A stretch of 64,000 nt of DNA from Combretum micranthum (Eukaryota; Streptophyta; Magnoliopsida; Myrtales; Combretaceae): assembly GCA_024138025.1 (NCBI GenBank), contig JAMXBD010000431.1:248001-312000 (forward strand). The letters are read 5' to 3'. Position 1 is the stretch's first letter, and every line of letters begins with the position of its first letter. The translations under genes and the position numbers were made by a program. Positions 38,501 through 49,536 of this stretch are shown here, piece by piece. The notes under the pieces are model-generated. The model was not told where the DNA came from. It saw only the letters and a program-made list of their open reading frames with translations, and did no database searches.

Positions 38501-41500
38501 ATTCTACTCATTGCAACAATTTTAGCTATGGTTTTGAAAATTTTGGTTTAGGGTTTGGAAATTTCTTAATTATATTTTGTTGTTCTCTTTGAGAATTAAG
38601 ATTAACATTTTTATTGTGAGTGTTCAACATTTTATATAGTTTCATGACAAGATTTTACTTTCCTTCAAATGGGTAGGATGTTAAACCAACAGGTTGGACT
38701 TAAAGTTTTGATGAGGAAATACATTGCATAATGGCTCAAATGACTTAGTTAAGTTACCTTTAATAGGCAAAATATGTGTGTGTTGTGTTGAGCTTTCATT
38801 TGCAATATACATGTGCATTTGATTTTGCAGGATGTAGTTGCATTGCAGCTAGCATGATCAAAAGAACCAGTCATGAAATAGCGAGCATGATCAGAAATAC
38901 TGGTCATGAAATTGCAAGCTTCTGACCTTATGGATTTTTGGCAGGCATCCTATTTAGCATTCTAAAACAGACAACTATGTACACTAGGTACTTATATAAT
39001 GTGATAATATGAAAAATCTAAATGACTTGCTTAAACTTAATGGACTATATTGGATTTTAACATAATCTTAAAATACATACACAAACTCAAGTCTATACCC
39101 AAATAAAATAGATTAACATAGAAATGCTCTTTAATAACTATTTTAAGGGTACACTTTGAAAATCATTAACCTATTCTTCAAAACATGTGAGTTGGTTTTT
39201 ATATGATATTAATGAACTAGGCAATACAAACACATGCCACATAAAAGCCAAAGCACATGAATAGCCATGTGAATGAAGAAAGTAATATATGATTGGTCCT
39301 CTTAAGGGATTTCAAACAAATCCAAATTTGATATAAAATGCAAGCAAAACACAGGCTGCCTGCATTTTTTTTTTTTTTTCAATAGAAAGTATTTCACATT
39401 AAGCGGCATTTCGCATGCTGAGAGACAATATAATTTGAATGAGGTTAGGAAAATTGTTAATATCCATTTGATTATGCTTATTAAATGCGAATGAAAAAAT
39501 TACTATTAGGGACAACGACTACAACATGAGAATTAAAGATTACTTTGATAAGAGAGATAAAGAGTAGCATTAAAAAGCGACATATATTTCAAAGTGGTGC
39601 CAAAAGAAGGGCTCTAAGACACGCTTTAATGTATGGTGGATAGACTGGATTCATTGAGATCTTATTTCATGGAACTAACAAAATGAGGATTGGCTATACT
39701 ACAACTATAAAAATTAACATTAAGGTAGGGCAAATTAATTTTTTTTTGGGTAAATAGGGATAATTAATTTTTCATCTCATAGAATAGTTATAGTGCAAAC
39801 TAGACATGAGAATAGGGCTTCTTTCATAAAGAATAGCTATCCATAAACAAAATGAAAGAAAATATTTGTAAGGTAAAAGATTTCCTTAAAACCGAAGGAA
39901 GATACTATATTCAGAAATTCGTTGATTTATAGAAACAAAAATTTGATTAAAATTGAGACCAACAAAGAACAAACTATATAATAAAACGATAACCAAAGGA
40001 AAAGATAAGCAAGGAAACACACCTAGAGCACATGAAACCTATTATGGGGTATAAAAAGAGAATAATCGTATCTTCACTGATGCTGTAAAAAAGGTAAAAT
40101 TGAGGTATTAATGTATCTAAAATCCATAATTAGCACCTAACCTGGATTTATTCCTATCAGCAACAACAAAAACCATATTTCTTATCTCATCTTCAAATTT
40201 GTATGAGAAGTTTAAGCTTACAAGTCACATTTGGGATTTTTCTTTTTCTTTTTTTTTTTCATCTTGATTATTGTATAAATCACATTTTTGGCAATTGATT
40301 TTGGCAATCTAATGATATAATTTTCACTAATCGCACAAAGAGACCAAACAAGAAAAAGTTTGATGTCTGAAAACATTGTTTCAATTGAAATTTGCTCACA
40401 CAGGATACAAAAATAATAATTTAGGTAATAAATTGCAAAATTTCTGTAATTCAAATTTTCCATCGCCCACAAATCATTGTTAAGACTACTTAAAAGAGAG
40501 TATATAAAAGACCCAGATTGCCACATTCAGCATGATCTGTAAATGGTATAGCTGACAATATCTAGATGATCAGCTGCCACACTGAGAGAGAACAAAAATC
40601 AATAGTTAATACTGATTGAAGTTTTCATGCCCATTAAAAATTATGAGTGAAAAGAAACATAAAAATTGCTAAGTATCTCTTGTAATAGCCATCAATCTGA
40701 GAAAATTGCTGTATAGCTCTATGTAAACTTCTATTGAGGAAAAGAAATGCATTTGCTTTATTTTATTCTTCTTTAAATGCGTCCTTATCATATACCAAAA
40801 TGACAGACCTTTTCATCCAAGTTTTATGCAAAGACCAGTAATTTAGCAAAATTCAGTTCTGGGGTGCCATTCTGAACCAAGGTAATTACCAAGAGGTACG
40901 AGCACCAAGAAAAGCACTTTCATTTAAGCAATACAAGCCAGTAGGTCTCTAAATGATTCACTTAATTTTTAAACAAAATATCATTGAGGCAGTAAATACC
41001 TTAATAGGTCGAGCAAGATCATTCCGTTTATCATTCACAAATTCATTCACCAGCTTCCGAACAACTGCTTGCAAATCCTTCTCACACAAAGAACAAGTAG
41101 CTTGAATGGGGAAGATCCGATGACACCAACTACAGAAAGAGTTCAGAGTCCATTCAAATATTTATAGAGAAAGATGATGAACCTCAAAATACAGAGCCAA
41201 ACAAAAAGCAAAGAAGATGTTGATGAGAACTTCCAATAGTATAAAAGTAATTCATCAAAACCAATACATGAGGGACACAATTAGATGATGTTGGACAGAA
41301 GAAACCTGTAACTTAAATGTCATTCATAACATTGATGCTTGAAATGGACAAGGAAAACAAATAAGATTCTGAACAAGGCTTGTTTCATGTCTTTGTAACA
41401 TAGAATTATATCAACTTGAACTCTTCTCCACCTAGAGCTTGATGGAGTTTGAACGATTGAAGAAAAATATCCAATAAGGGAATTATATAGAGGGAACAAC

Positions 41501-42896
41501 ATTCCTAATCAACACGCACAGAGTTGTTTGATTTTGTGCTATTATATAGAAAGTCCTCTAGCCTAATTCACAAAGCCAATGGGCACTCAGTCACAAGTTA
41601 ACAGGAAAATGAGCACGAAGAAGAAGAAGCAACAGCAGCAGCCAATGAACACCAAACTCTTCAATAAGACATTTTCAACGTGACCCTAAACATTAGAAGA
41701 TTGACAAAAGTCACTACATTAGCTTAAAAGACTTCTTTTCTCATTTGTTTTACTGAAGAAACAACAGAGAACTAGTAGGTCTTGAAAGTACCACAGGCAG
41801 ATCAAAGCATTCCTTGAGACTAGAACAGCAAGCTTCAAACAGACTTCTAAAATACTTCTACACAGTGAAACATGCTCCAAACAGATTAAGAGTAAAGATA
41901 ACAAGGAAAAAGAAAAGTAGAGAAAAGCACGTGATGATGACTTACTGTGGAGAACTTAAACTTCTAGATTCCAGGGAGTTGATAATATTGGATAAAATCT
42001 GAACAGTGTTAGGAGGAGAATCACTTCTGGGGAAGGTAAACAATAGCAAACCGCTTTTTGTCAGCTTAACTAATGAGAGACCAACACTTCTATCTCCTTC
42101 TTTGTTGTCATTTAAAAGAGATGGACAAGCAATTTTCCCTTGCTTATCTGTCACAATTAATCAGGTAAGCTACAACTGCATATCGCCCAACCCGCCAATC
42201 CAATTGAAAAGCCAAGTTATCCAGAACATTACCTTCACTAACTCCATTGCCATCATTTGAGATTGAGGTTTCATTTTCAGCAACAGCCAAAGATGCTTTG
42301 CTGGGTTCTTCATCACATAATTTTCTTCTCTTAGAATTAGCATTTTCATCAGATAAATCCACCTTATAAGACTCATTGGTGCCAAAACCCCCACAATACT
42401 GCAACACAATCAATACAGAGTAACAGTTGCAGCAATTACATTTGTCCCATGTTGATCAATCTTGAAATAATGAAACAGAGGACAAAGCCAAATCGTGCAA
42501 AATCCATCGCTGAAAAATTCACCTAAACTTTCAAAACATGTAAAAATAAAATTATGAAAGGAAGGGATGATTAATTACCGTATCAAGGATGGACATGGCC
42601 TCTTTAGTTGCACTCTTCTCCCTCCCTGCAGGTATAAGCGTCAAATGTTAAGTGTCAAAATGGATAGTAGATAAGAAAAAACAGTGATGAAGGATTATTG
42701 AAGGGAGCAGGAGAGAAGAGAAAACAGAACTGATGGTGCAAGTAATGAGGAACCCGGAGTGGGAGTGTCGAAGGAGAGAAGAAGGTGCGTTGTAGTCAAA
42801 CCGAGGAATACTTATTACAGTTCCGTGCTGCTCCCATGGAGTCATACTACCTTTCGCTTCTTCTTTTTTTTCTTCTTCACCCATCTGTTGGCCCAC
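34883..42896 (-). CDS. THUMP-domain tRNA acetylation adaptor (TAN1/THUMPD1 family)
   Basis: A seven-exon gene assembled from the minus strand: 42896-42731, 42625-42579, 42398-42233, 42147-41946, 41129-41000, 35282-35106 and 35041-34883. The joined frame is 348 codons with no stop and every intron is GT-AG. The N-terminus has TPWEQHGTVISIPRFDYNAP and HSHSGFLITC, typical of plant members. Next are EKSATKEAM, a basic NSKRRKL at residues 92-98 (possible nuclear signal) and an acidic linker. The THUMP region covers about residues 150-300: GLSLVKLTKSGLLLFTFPR, WCHRIFPIQATC, DLARPIKFAIGYNKRG, AVAAAVKDVISDSVVDLKAP. Yeast Tan1/human THUMPD1 bind tRNA and help the Kre33/NAT10 acetyltransferase make N4-acetylcytidine at position 12 of tRNA-Ser and tRNA-Leu. 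The same role here is inferred. The gene looks intact. Confidence 0.88.
35498..35533. repeat. (GT)n microsatellite
   Basis: About 18 uninterrupted GT dinucleotides within intron 5 of the THUMP gene. Confidence 0.95.
36037..38565. mobile_element. Inverted duplication of Mutator-like fragments
   Basis: The left arm (36,037-37,092) and right arm (38,565-37,560, reverse complement) align along their whole length at roughly 70% by eye around a 470-bp centre. Matching pairs include GAAATTTCCAAACCCTAAAC (36,037 / 38,565), AAACCCATAAGATC against AAACTCATAAGATC, GCGAGGTAATATCTG against ACGAGGTAAGATATG, and TTTAGAGTCATGGTTAA (37,002 / 37,661). Each arm reads inward with vague coding character; the left one (36,290-36,560) resembles the PB1-like N-terminal domain of plant Mutator-like proteins. 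All frames are broken. Confidence 0.75.
36386..36525. repeat. 70-bp tandem duplication in the left arm
   Basis: CAACATTGTTTGTRATTCCA and the following 50 bp occur at 36,386 and again at 36,456 with three differences. It is absent from the right arm, so it arose after the arms separated. Confidence 0.9.
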
Positions 42897-43983
42897 TTCT
42901 CTCTCCTCGGAAGCCCTAAACCTAAAACCAGGTCACACTACACTAACCTCTATGACTATGACCATCAGCCCCTGATACAAATTCAGCTTCAGGACTTTCA
43001 TAAATTGATTTCCCCCATGTCCTTTCACTTATATCTCCCCAACATTCTTAATTAGATCACCACTTTAAGGACATCCAAGAGTGTAGTAATTGTTGGATTC
43101 CGCAAGATTCTGGTACGGATTTTTAGAAAAATACTGGTGGAGAAAAAAAAATAAAAAAACAAAGGGTTGATTTTGCGGGGAAAAGAGAAATAATATTATG
43201 ATTTTAAAAATCTCAATTTTAAACGAATTGGTCTCGACTTATCAAGAGACAGATACTTTAATAAGAATCTCGTATCAAAGATGAGGTCCTTAATGGATAA
43301 CCTTGTCTTTTCTAGAAACGAGGTTGTCGAGAATTAAAACACCACACTAGCTCCTCTTTATCATTTGGCACGGCTTAGCTTCCATTTTTTCTAGCGTGAT
43401 TTAGGCAAAATCAGGATGTTATTTGGAGTTTGATCGATTACCAGGTATTGGGGAAGTGATAAGATCATAAAATAATGAAGAAATTTGTGTGAAAATTCTC
43501 CAAAATCGTACGGAAATCGATAGGTAATTACTTTTAAATTTTCGCGTGAATTTTCGCGTGAATTTTCGCTTTTTCTGGTGTTGCATTGGATGTTGAGATC
43601 CTAAATTGTTGTTACTATTATTGCATTGTTGTATGGGTTTGAGAAATGGCGTGGGTTTTTTTTTTTTTTTGTTCCTTTCCGTCGATCGAAGTTTTTTTTT
43701 TTTGGAATTTTTTTCCCTTTTTTTAGGTGTCGTAGTTTTTTTTGATATAGTTGATGTAACTATGATTAGGAACCAAATCATGAAACCATATACTGATATG
43801 CATCATACACATTAATCATATACTATTCAAAGACTGGGGTGAATATAGTAGCATTAGTAAATATGCTTAAATATTAGATGAGTGCAATAGATAAGTCATT
43901 GTGTGAATTTCATGTATTCACCCTATGTTTTATGAGATAACAAGGTAAGTGAGGAGAGAAAATGAATAACTCATGGCAACATT

Positions 43984-46560
43984 ATGGAGGGGAATGATAG
44001 TTTTTGTTATGATAAGCAATTAGTTGCGGTGGACAGTGTTAATAGAAACTCAACATATGAGGAAATACTTGATATAATTTGTAATAGACTTAAGGTAAAT
44101 AGATCTACGCATCGGGTTGAGTTGTATTATAAGGTAGCTATTGGAGATAGGACGCTACGCTATGATATTATTCTAGTGATTGGTGATGATGTTGCACATA
44201 AGATGTTAGTTTACATTGAAGGGTGGTATCTGTGTATGTGCAGATATTTGAGAACGAATTGCCATAGGCACCTGCAGGGGAAGTTAGTATTGATGGAAAT
44301 ATTGATAAGCAAGGATTGGTAGACTCAAACTCAACTCCAATTCCAACAATAGGTAACGCATAGGTATAGATGGGTAACTTTGAAAATACTGCACCGGATT
44401 GGGCATGTGATCATGATACTAATGTGATGTAAGACTCCTCGATAAGTGAATCTAGTGATAACTATGATAATGATGGAAATGATAATGTGATAACTTTTCC
44501 CCAAGAACATACTGCAACTGGCGTACAGCGTAATATAAATGACTGGCACCGTTTTGTGGCTCCCACAGACGTTGATGCACTTGGGAGATCAACGCTAATA
44601 CCTTTTTTTCACTGTTGATCTTAGTAGTGGTTATGCTACATTTGATGATGATTAGGAAATGAGTGCTGGAAATTAGAGTTTCAACGATGAATTCAAGTTG
44701 GGATGCGGTTTGAGACTAAAGATCATCTCATACGAGCAGTTAAAATGTGGCATATATAGAATCATCATAACTTTAAGGTGGTGGACTCGAACCCGAGGTC
44801 GTGGGAAGTTAAATGTACTGATATCCATAATAGAGGTTGCAAGTGGAGACTTAGTGGAAATTACAAGAAGCATGCTAGGTGGTTTCACATTACTAAATAT
44901 GAAAGACCACACACCTGCTTGGATGAAATTACTGGACAGGACCACTCTCAGATAGACTTGACTAACATTTCTAGTTATATTATATTAGAGATTCATAATT
45001 CTCTAAATGTGAGAGTGAAGGACCTACAATTGACCATCTTGAAAGAGTTCGAGTACAATGTTCACATGAAGAGAATTCATGAGGCGAAACAAAAAGCTAT
45101 TGAACAGGTGTATGAAAATTAGGAAGAGTCATATGTTGAGCTTCCACATATACTTAATGCGATAATAGAGGCAAATCTAGGAACAAAGGTTGAGTGGAGA
45201 ACTGTGGATTTGAATACAGCAGGACACGTCTTCCTTGACAAACTCTTTTGGGCATTTTCTCCTTACATTGAAGCGTTCCGGTACTATAGGTATATTTTGG
45301 ATATATGCTTATATTTATTTATTGGTATTGATGAACTAAGTTATATCTATTAATGGTTTGCAGACCCATGGTCACAGTTGATGGCATCTTTTTGTATGGC
45401 AAGTACAAGCATAAACTGCTCATCGCAGTAGCGGTAGATAGGGTAAATCATATAGTTCCATTAGCGTATTGTCTTGTCGATGAGGAGAAAGAGGATTTAT
45501 TGAGTTGGTTCCTTGCAAAATTGCTAGAACACGTTATCAAGGATCGTTCAAACATCTGCTTAATATTCGACCGGCATACCGGTATTAAGAGTGCAGTTAA
45601 AGTGAGCATGTTGTGTGGCCTAAAGGGTGGTCATGGTGGTAATTTATCAAGTATATTGCTAGCAACTTCAACTCAGAGGCCAAAAGCAAGGAGTTAAAGA
45701 ATTACTTAAAAGAGAACCATACCAATCACAGATGAGAAAGTTTCATGGTTACTTCAATGCAGCAAAGTAAAGTAGTCCATGGACGTCAAGATATTTTCGT
45801 GAGTTGCATCCATGTATGTGGACTTTATCTTACGATGAAGGCGTAAGATTCAAAATTGTTATAACAAACATGGCTGAAAGTTACAATTCCGTTCTAAAAG
45901 ATACTTGGTGCTTCCCTATGGTAGCATTAGTGGAAAAAAACCTTCTACAATTGCAACTCCATATTCAACAAGCAAAGATGGGAAGCTAGTAAAGCAATGA
46001 ATTTGGGCATGTTGCTGACACAGTATGCTACAAAGAAGTTTGAGAGGTGGAATAATGTAGCAAGTGTCTATCGGGTAATATTTTTTGACTACCAGGAACG
46101 AATATTTAAGGTTCCCATTGCTCCACACCCTACAATATATGCTTAAAAGGGAGATCACATTCACAAAGTGGAGTTGCGAGCAGGTAGATGCACCTGCAAT
46201 AAGTGGCAGACGTATAAAATCCCATGCTCTTATGCGATGGCAGTAATGAGAACTCTACACATGGACTATGTTGGCCAAGTAGGGTACAGGTATAGATGGA
46301 AGAATCAGCTACGGGTGTATGGGTGATCCTTCATACCAGCAGCAGATAAGGTTAATTGGACCCCTCTCAACATTCTAAAGTGGTACCCGATCCCAAGACT
46401 TATTAGAAAAAAGCGTAGGTCTAGAGAAAAACGATTCCAGAATGAGATGGATATTTCAGATGGCCCACAAGATTATTCATGCGATTCATGCAGGCAGACA
46501 AGCCACAACATCAGAAGTTGTCCCAGTAGGCGAGCGGCAAGTAAGACCATTACGGGCAAG
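43984..46560 (+). pseudogene. Mutator-like (MURA/MuDR type) transposase remnant
   Basis: Domains in order: a PB1-like N-terminal region (43,984-44,320, YEEILDIICNRLKVNRSTHR); a MuDR DNA-binding domain at about 44,740-45,000 (WEVKCTDIHNRGCKWRLSGN, HTCLDE); a DDE catalytic core with VTVDGIFLYGKYKHKLLIAV (first Asp, 45,370) and ICLIFDRHTGI (second Asp, about 45,570), then NMAESYNSVLK; a SWIM zinc finger at about 46,180-46,240 (RCTCNKWQTYKIPCSYAMAV); and a CCHC knuckle at 46,471-46,520 (C-DS-C-RQTS-H-NIRS-C). An intron at about 45,290-45,361 joins YYR to PMV. There are several stops and frameshifts. The SWIM His is Tyr. It would cut and insert the element if intact. Confidence 0.85.
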
Positions 46561-46691
46561 TTGAGTCGTAGTGGTATTTGTTTGGTTCATGTCATTTCTT
46601 TTGCTACATTTACGTTGCATACTTTATCTATTCTTGCTTCTTTTTGTACATATGCTTCCACTAACACTATTCCTTACTTTCTTCTTTACAG

Positions 46692-48750
46692 ATGGATCTA
46701 GGACCGCTTGATTACTCCATACTTATAAGGCAGCCTGTTCATAGATTAAGGCTGGCATGGGAGGGACAGGCAGGTAAGTTTATTTCTTAATTCAATTACT
46801 TAGACAAAGTTTGTCGTGGGTTGGTTTTCAAATGCAAGAGCACGTGGTATTACATTATCATCGTAGAGAGGCAAAGCTCAGACAGCAGGATGACATGCCT
46901 ATACTTGTAAATGAGAGACTTATTCCATTTCTCTAGCATGTCGGTTTCATAGCTACTACTCATATGTCGTTTGTACAGTTGGATTGGCACCTTATTACGA
47001 CTTTGGTAGAGAGATGGTGTCCAGAGACCAAACGTTTCACATGCCGATGGGAGAATGGACCGTGACGTTACAAAACGTTGCTGCACCCACCGGCCTGCCT
47101 GTTGATGGCCATGCAATTACTGGCACATATCAAATTGATTGGCTACGATTATGCCACCAGTTATTAGGAGTTAGACCACAGCCTAGTATAGATATGGATG
47201 GTGGTCAACTAAAGATGTCATGGTTAGATACACACTTTAGAGTGGTACCTGATCAGGTAGATGATATTACTCTTCGACAATAAGTTAGGGCATATATTCT
47301 ACTGCTCTTGGGGGCCTTTATTGTTGCGAACAAATCATCCAATATGGTTCATGTTGTGTACCTCCAGCTCGTTGAAGACTTAGAGAGAGTAGGGCAGCTT
47401 GCATAGGGAGCAGCTTACTTGGCATGGCTATACAAGCAGCTATGCATGGCTTCCCATATAGACACGGGTGACACAACAAGACCGTTGGTAATCCTACAAA
47501 TATGGGCATGGGAGCACTTCCCACACATCGCCACGCTATGCCGACAGATCACATTAGTTACTAGGTCGCCATTGATCAGTTATTGGGGTGCTACTTTCGA
47601 TGTCACTCGCTCTCCCATACATTTGTTGTTCAAGTATAGGGGGTGTTTCGATAGACAGCTCCTTAGACAGGTATCGGTTCGTACATTTTATGTGTTGACA
47701 TATATATAGTTTCATTGTGTTTACTAATGTATACTAAACATTTTTTCTTCTACAGGTTATTTGGGACCACTACGTCGTTACTATAGATTCCTCCCTAAGT
47801 ACTACCGGGCTGGCAGTGACATATTGCATACTCAAGTCCCCCTGGATTAATTTCACATTGTCGAGCGCTACTATCCAGACAAGGTGCTCAGACAATTTGG
47901 TGGTTTCTAGGGAATTCCTAATCCTCCATCTGATATGAGAGCCCTACATGAGCTAGACTTACAAGGGTATTCCGAGTGGAACTGAGCGATAGAGCATGCT
48001 AGATAGATAGTTGAGTTGGATGGCCGGCGCAATCGCATTGTCAAGGTACCAGATATTCTCACTGGTACGTTTGCAAATTATTTCGACCGATACTATGCGC
48101 TCACTAAGCATTGGATCAATCGTACAGGGGCCATTATTCGATATATGGTAAGTTTATCAACTACGTAAACTATATATGGATTTTATACTGTGTTTGTTAT
48201 TCACTAATCTACTTGTTCCCTCTTGCTTGTAGGTAGATTCTATCTACAGAGTCCCGATGATGCCACCAGAGGATACTCCTGCCATTGCACAAGATGTCAT
48301 TCATGTAGTGGATAAGTTTATGAGACATAATTTAAATGATCCAATGCCAGCGCCAGCACCAGCACCAGCACCAGCACCAGCACCAGCACCAGCACCAGCA
48401 CCAGCACCAGCACCTGTACCAGTACCAGTACTAACACTTGAAGACCCATAGCTTCGGCCTATATAGAGACGGCGGCCAGCTTGAGAGAGGCATATGCAGA
48501 GACGAGGTCGGGGTCAGGAGCGAGGGCGAGCCGAGGTGTACATATCAGAGACAAGCCTTCACTCTCGCATGCACAAGTATCTGATGAGCTAGGCCTTCCA
48601 CGGTTTCTTCCTTCCGAGCTTGGTCCATCATCATCATCATATGCTCATCTAGATGAGACCCCCATGATAGACATATCATACACCAAGTTCTATACCCCCA
48701 TGCTCCACAAAAGAGGCGACCATCACCGCTAAATGATATTAGGGAGGGAT
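46692..48750 (+). pseudogene. Plant mobile domain (PMD / MAIN-like) gene in the transposon
   Basis: Starts MDLGPLDYSILIRQP...LAWEGQA at an ATG just after a 3' splice-like ACAG, with a likely intron (about 46,773-46,837). The PMD core follows: DWHLITTLVERWCPET (about 46,984), FHMPMGEWTVTLQNVAAPTG and LPVDGHAITG (47,036-47,130), DWLRLCHQLLGV, WLDTHFRVVP (47,223) and LQIWAWEHFPHIAT (47,493-47,535). This matches the plant mobile domain of MAIN/MAIL1 proteins, where HMPxGExxxTLxDVAxLxGLPVxG is diagnostic. The C-terminal part has a Pro-Ala repeat (48,341-48,415). Frameshifts occur, for example just before FHMPMG and near 47,283. PMD genes are known from transposons, and the host proteins act in silencing and genome stability. 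The role here is unknown. Confidence 0.8.
48341..48415 (+). repeat. (CCAGCA)n coding microsatellite
   Basis: About 12 hexamers CCAGCA/CCAGCG within the PMD reading frame encode a Pro-Ala run, followed by a short PVPVPV variant. Confidence 0.95.
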
Positions 48751-49310
48751 TCACCCAGGTAGAGCAGACCCAGTCCCATTTCATCCTTATGGTGCTGGTG
48801 GTGGAGATGAGAATGCCATACTCATATAGGTTGATCCGGCTATGGAGCTTCCCCATCAAGATGTACATCAGCGTACACCATTCCCTTAGACTTTTGTCAG
48901 GTGACGACAAGGGAGGCACGGCGCCCAGCAATAGCTGTTACATAGATTTTTATCTTTTATAATTCTTACATATAAATTCTTATTTTTTCTCATTGTTGTT
49001 TATAGTTATCTGAACATTCATGTAATTAACTCATCATTCATTCGATTCTTCCACATTATGAGTTTTTTATTATGTTTGTTGTTACTAGTTCTACACTTCT
49101 ATTGTGATTGAATGAATTAGGTTTGGCATTGAGATTTTAGGAATACTATTGCGGTCGGGTTATAAAGTCTGTAAGTTGTTTAGCCATGGTAGATGATGGC
49201 TAATGAATGATTTATATAGCTAATTGTATATGATTTTGGCAGGTTTTAACAATTAATGTAATAAGGGAGTCATTTACGATTTTTAATAGAGGGGAGGATA
49301 GGTAGTACTA

Positions 49311-49411
49311 ACCTCATCTCTTGAAGATATGAGGTCTTACTTGGCTTATCTCGTCTTTTTAAGAGAAGATGTCACTTTTTGATAGAACGTCATCTCTTGA
49401 AGAGATGAGGT
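49311..49411. repeat. Array of short palindromes in the transposon terminus
   Basis: Three imperfect palindromes are spaced by about 40 bp: ACCTCATCTCTTGAAGATAT-GAGGT (49,311-49,335), ATCTCGTCTTTTTAAGAGAAGAT (49,348-49,370) and TCATCTCTTGAAGAGATGA (49,390-49,408). A similar one, AACCTTGTCTTTTCTAGAAA-CGAGGTT, is at 43,299-43,325 in the opposite end. Confidence 0.8.
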
Positions 49412-49536
49412 CAATTGTTGGTAAAGAGAGATAAGGTTCATCAACCTGCCTAAAATTAAGATTATTTTGATCACAGTGGCATTTTTATAATTTTTAAAAA
49501 TAATAATAATATTTTATTCATTTTCCCTGATTTTAT

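Larger units (their letters stand above)
35283..40999 (-). other. Giant intron 5 of the THUMP gene
   Basis: 5,717 bp bounded by GTATTT (donor, 40,999) and TTGCAG (acceptor, 35,283), against 64-816 bp for the other introns of the gene. It contains a (GT)n tract, an anonymous AT-rich part (38,600-40,990) where I see nothing further, and a long inverted repeat at 36,037-38,565 listed separately. The expansion is best explained by transposon insertion. Confidence 0.8.
43177..49527 (+). mobile_element. 6.35-kb Mutator-like element carrying a PMD gene
   Basis: Boundaries: the left end GGGGAAAAGAGAAATAATAT pairs with the right end in reverse complement, GGGAAAATGAATAAAATATT, and both continue into TTTTTAAAAA-type and palindromic subterminal sequence. 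Flanks TGATTTTGC (43,168-43,176) and TGATTTTAT (49,528-49,536) give a 9-bp target duplication with 7/9 identity, as expected of Mutator-like elements. Inside, all on the plus strand, are a PB1-like N-terminal region, a MURA-type transposase (to about 46,560) and a plant mobile domain gene (46,692-48,750). The coding parts are interrupted, so the copy is probably no longer autonomous. Confidence 0.8.

Noticed and set aside
43419..43781. 120-codon minus-strand open frame rich in Lys/Asn/Thr
   Set aside because: It derives from A/T homopolymers in the leader of the Mutator-like element; no conserved domain, and the real coding strand is plus.
48545..48931. 128-codon minus-strand frame within the PMD region
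   Set aside because: It is antisense to the PMD C-terminal region with low-complexity runs (Met repeat from CAT trinucleotides); no recognisable family.
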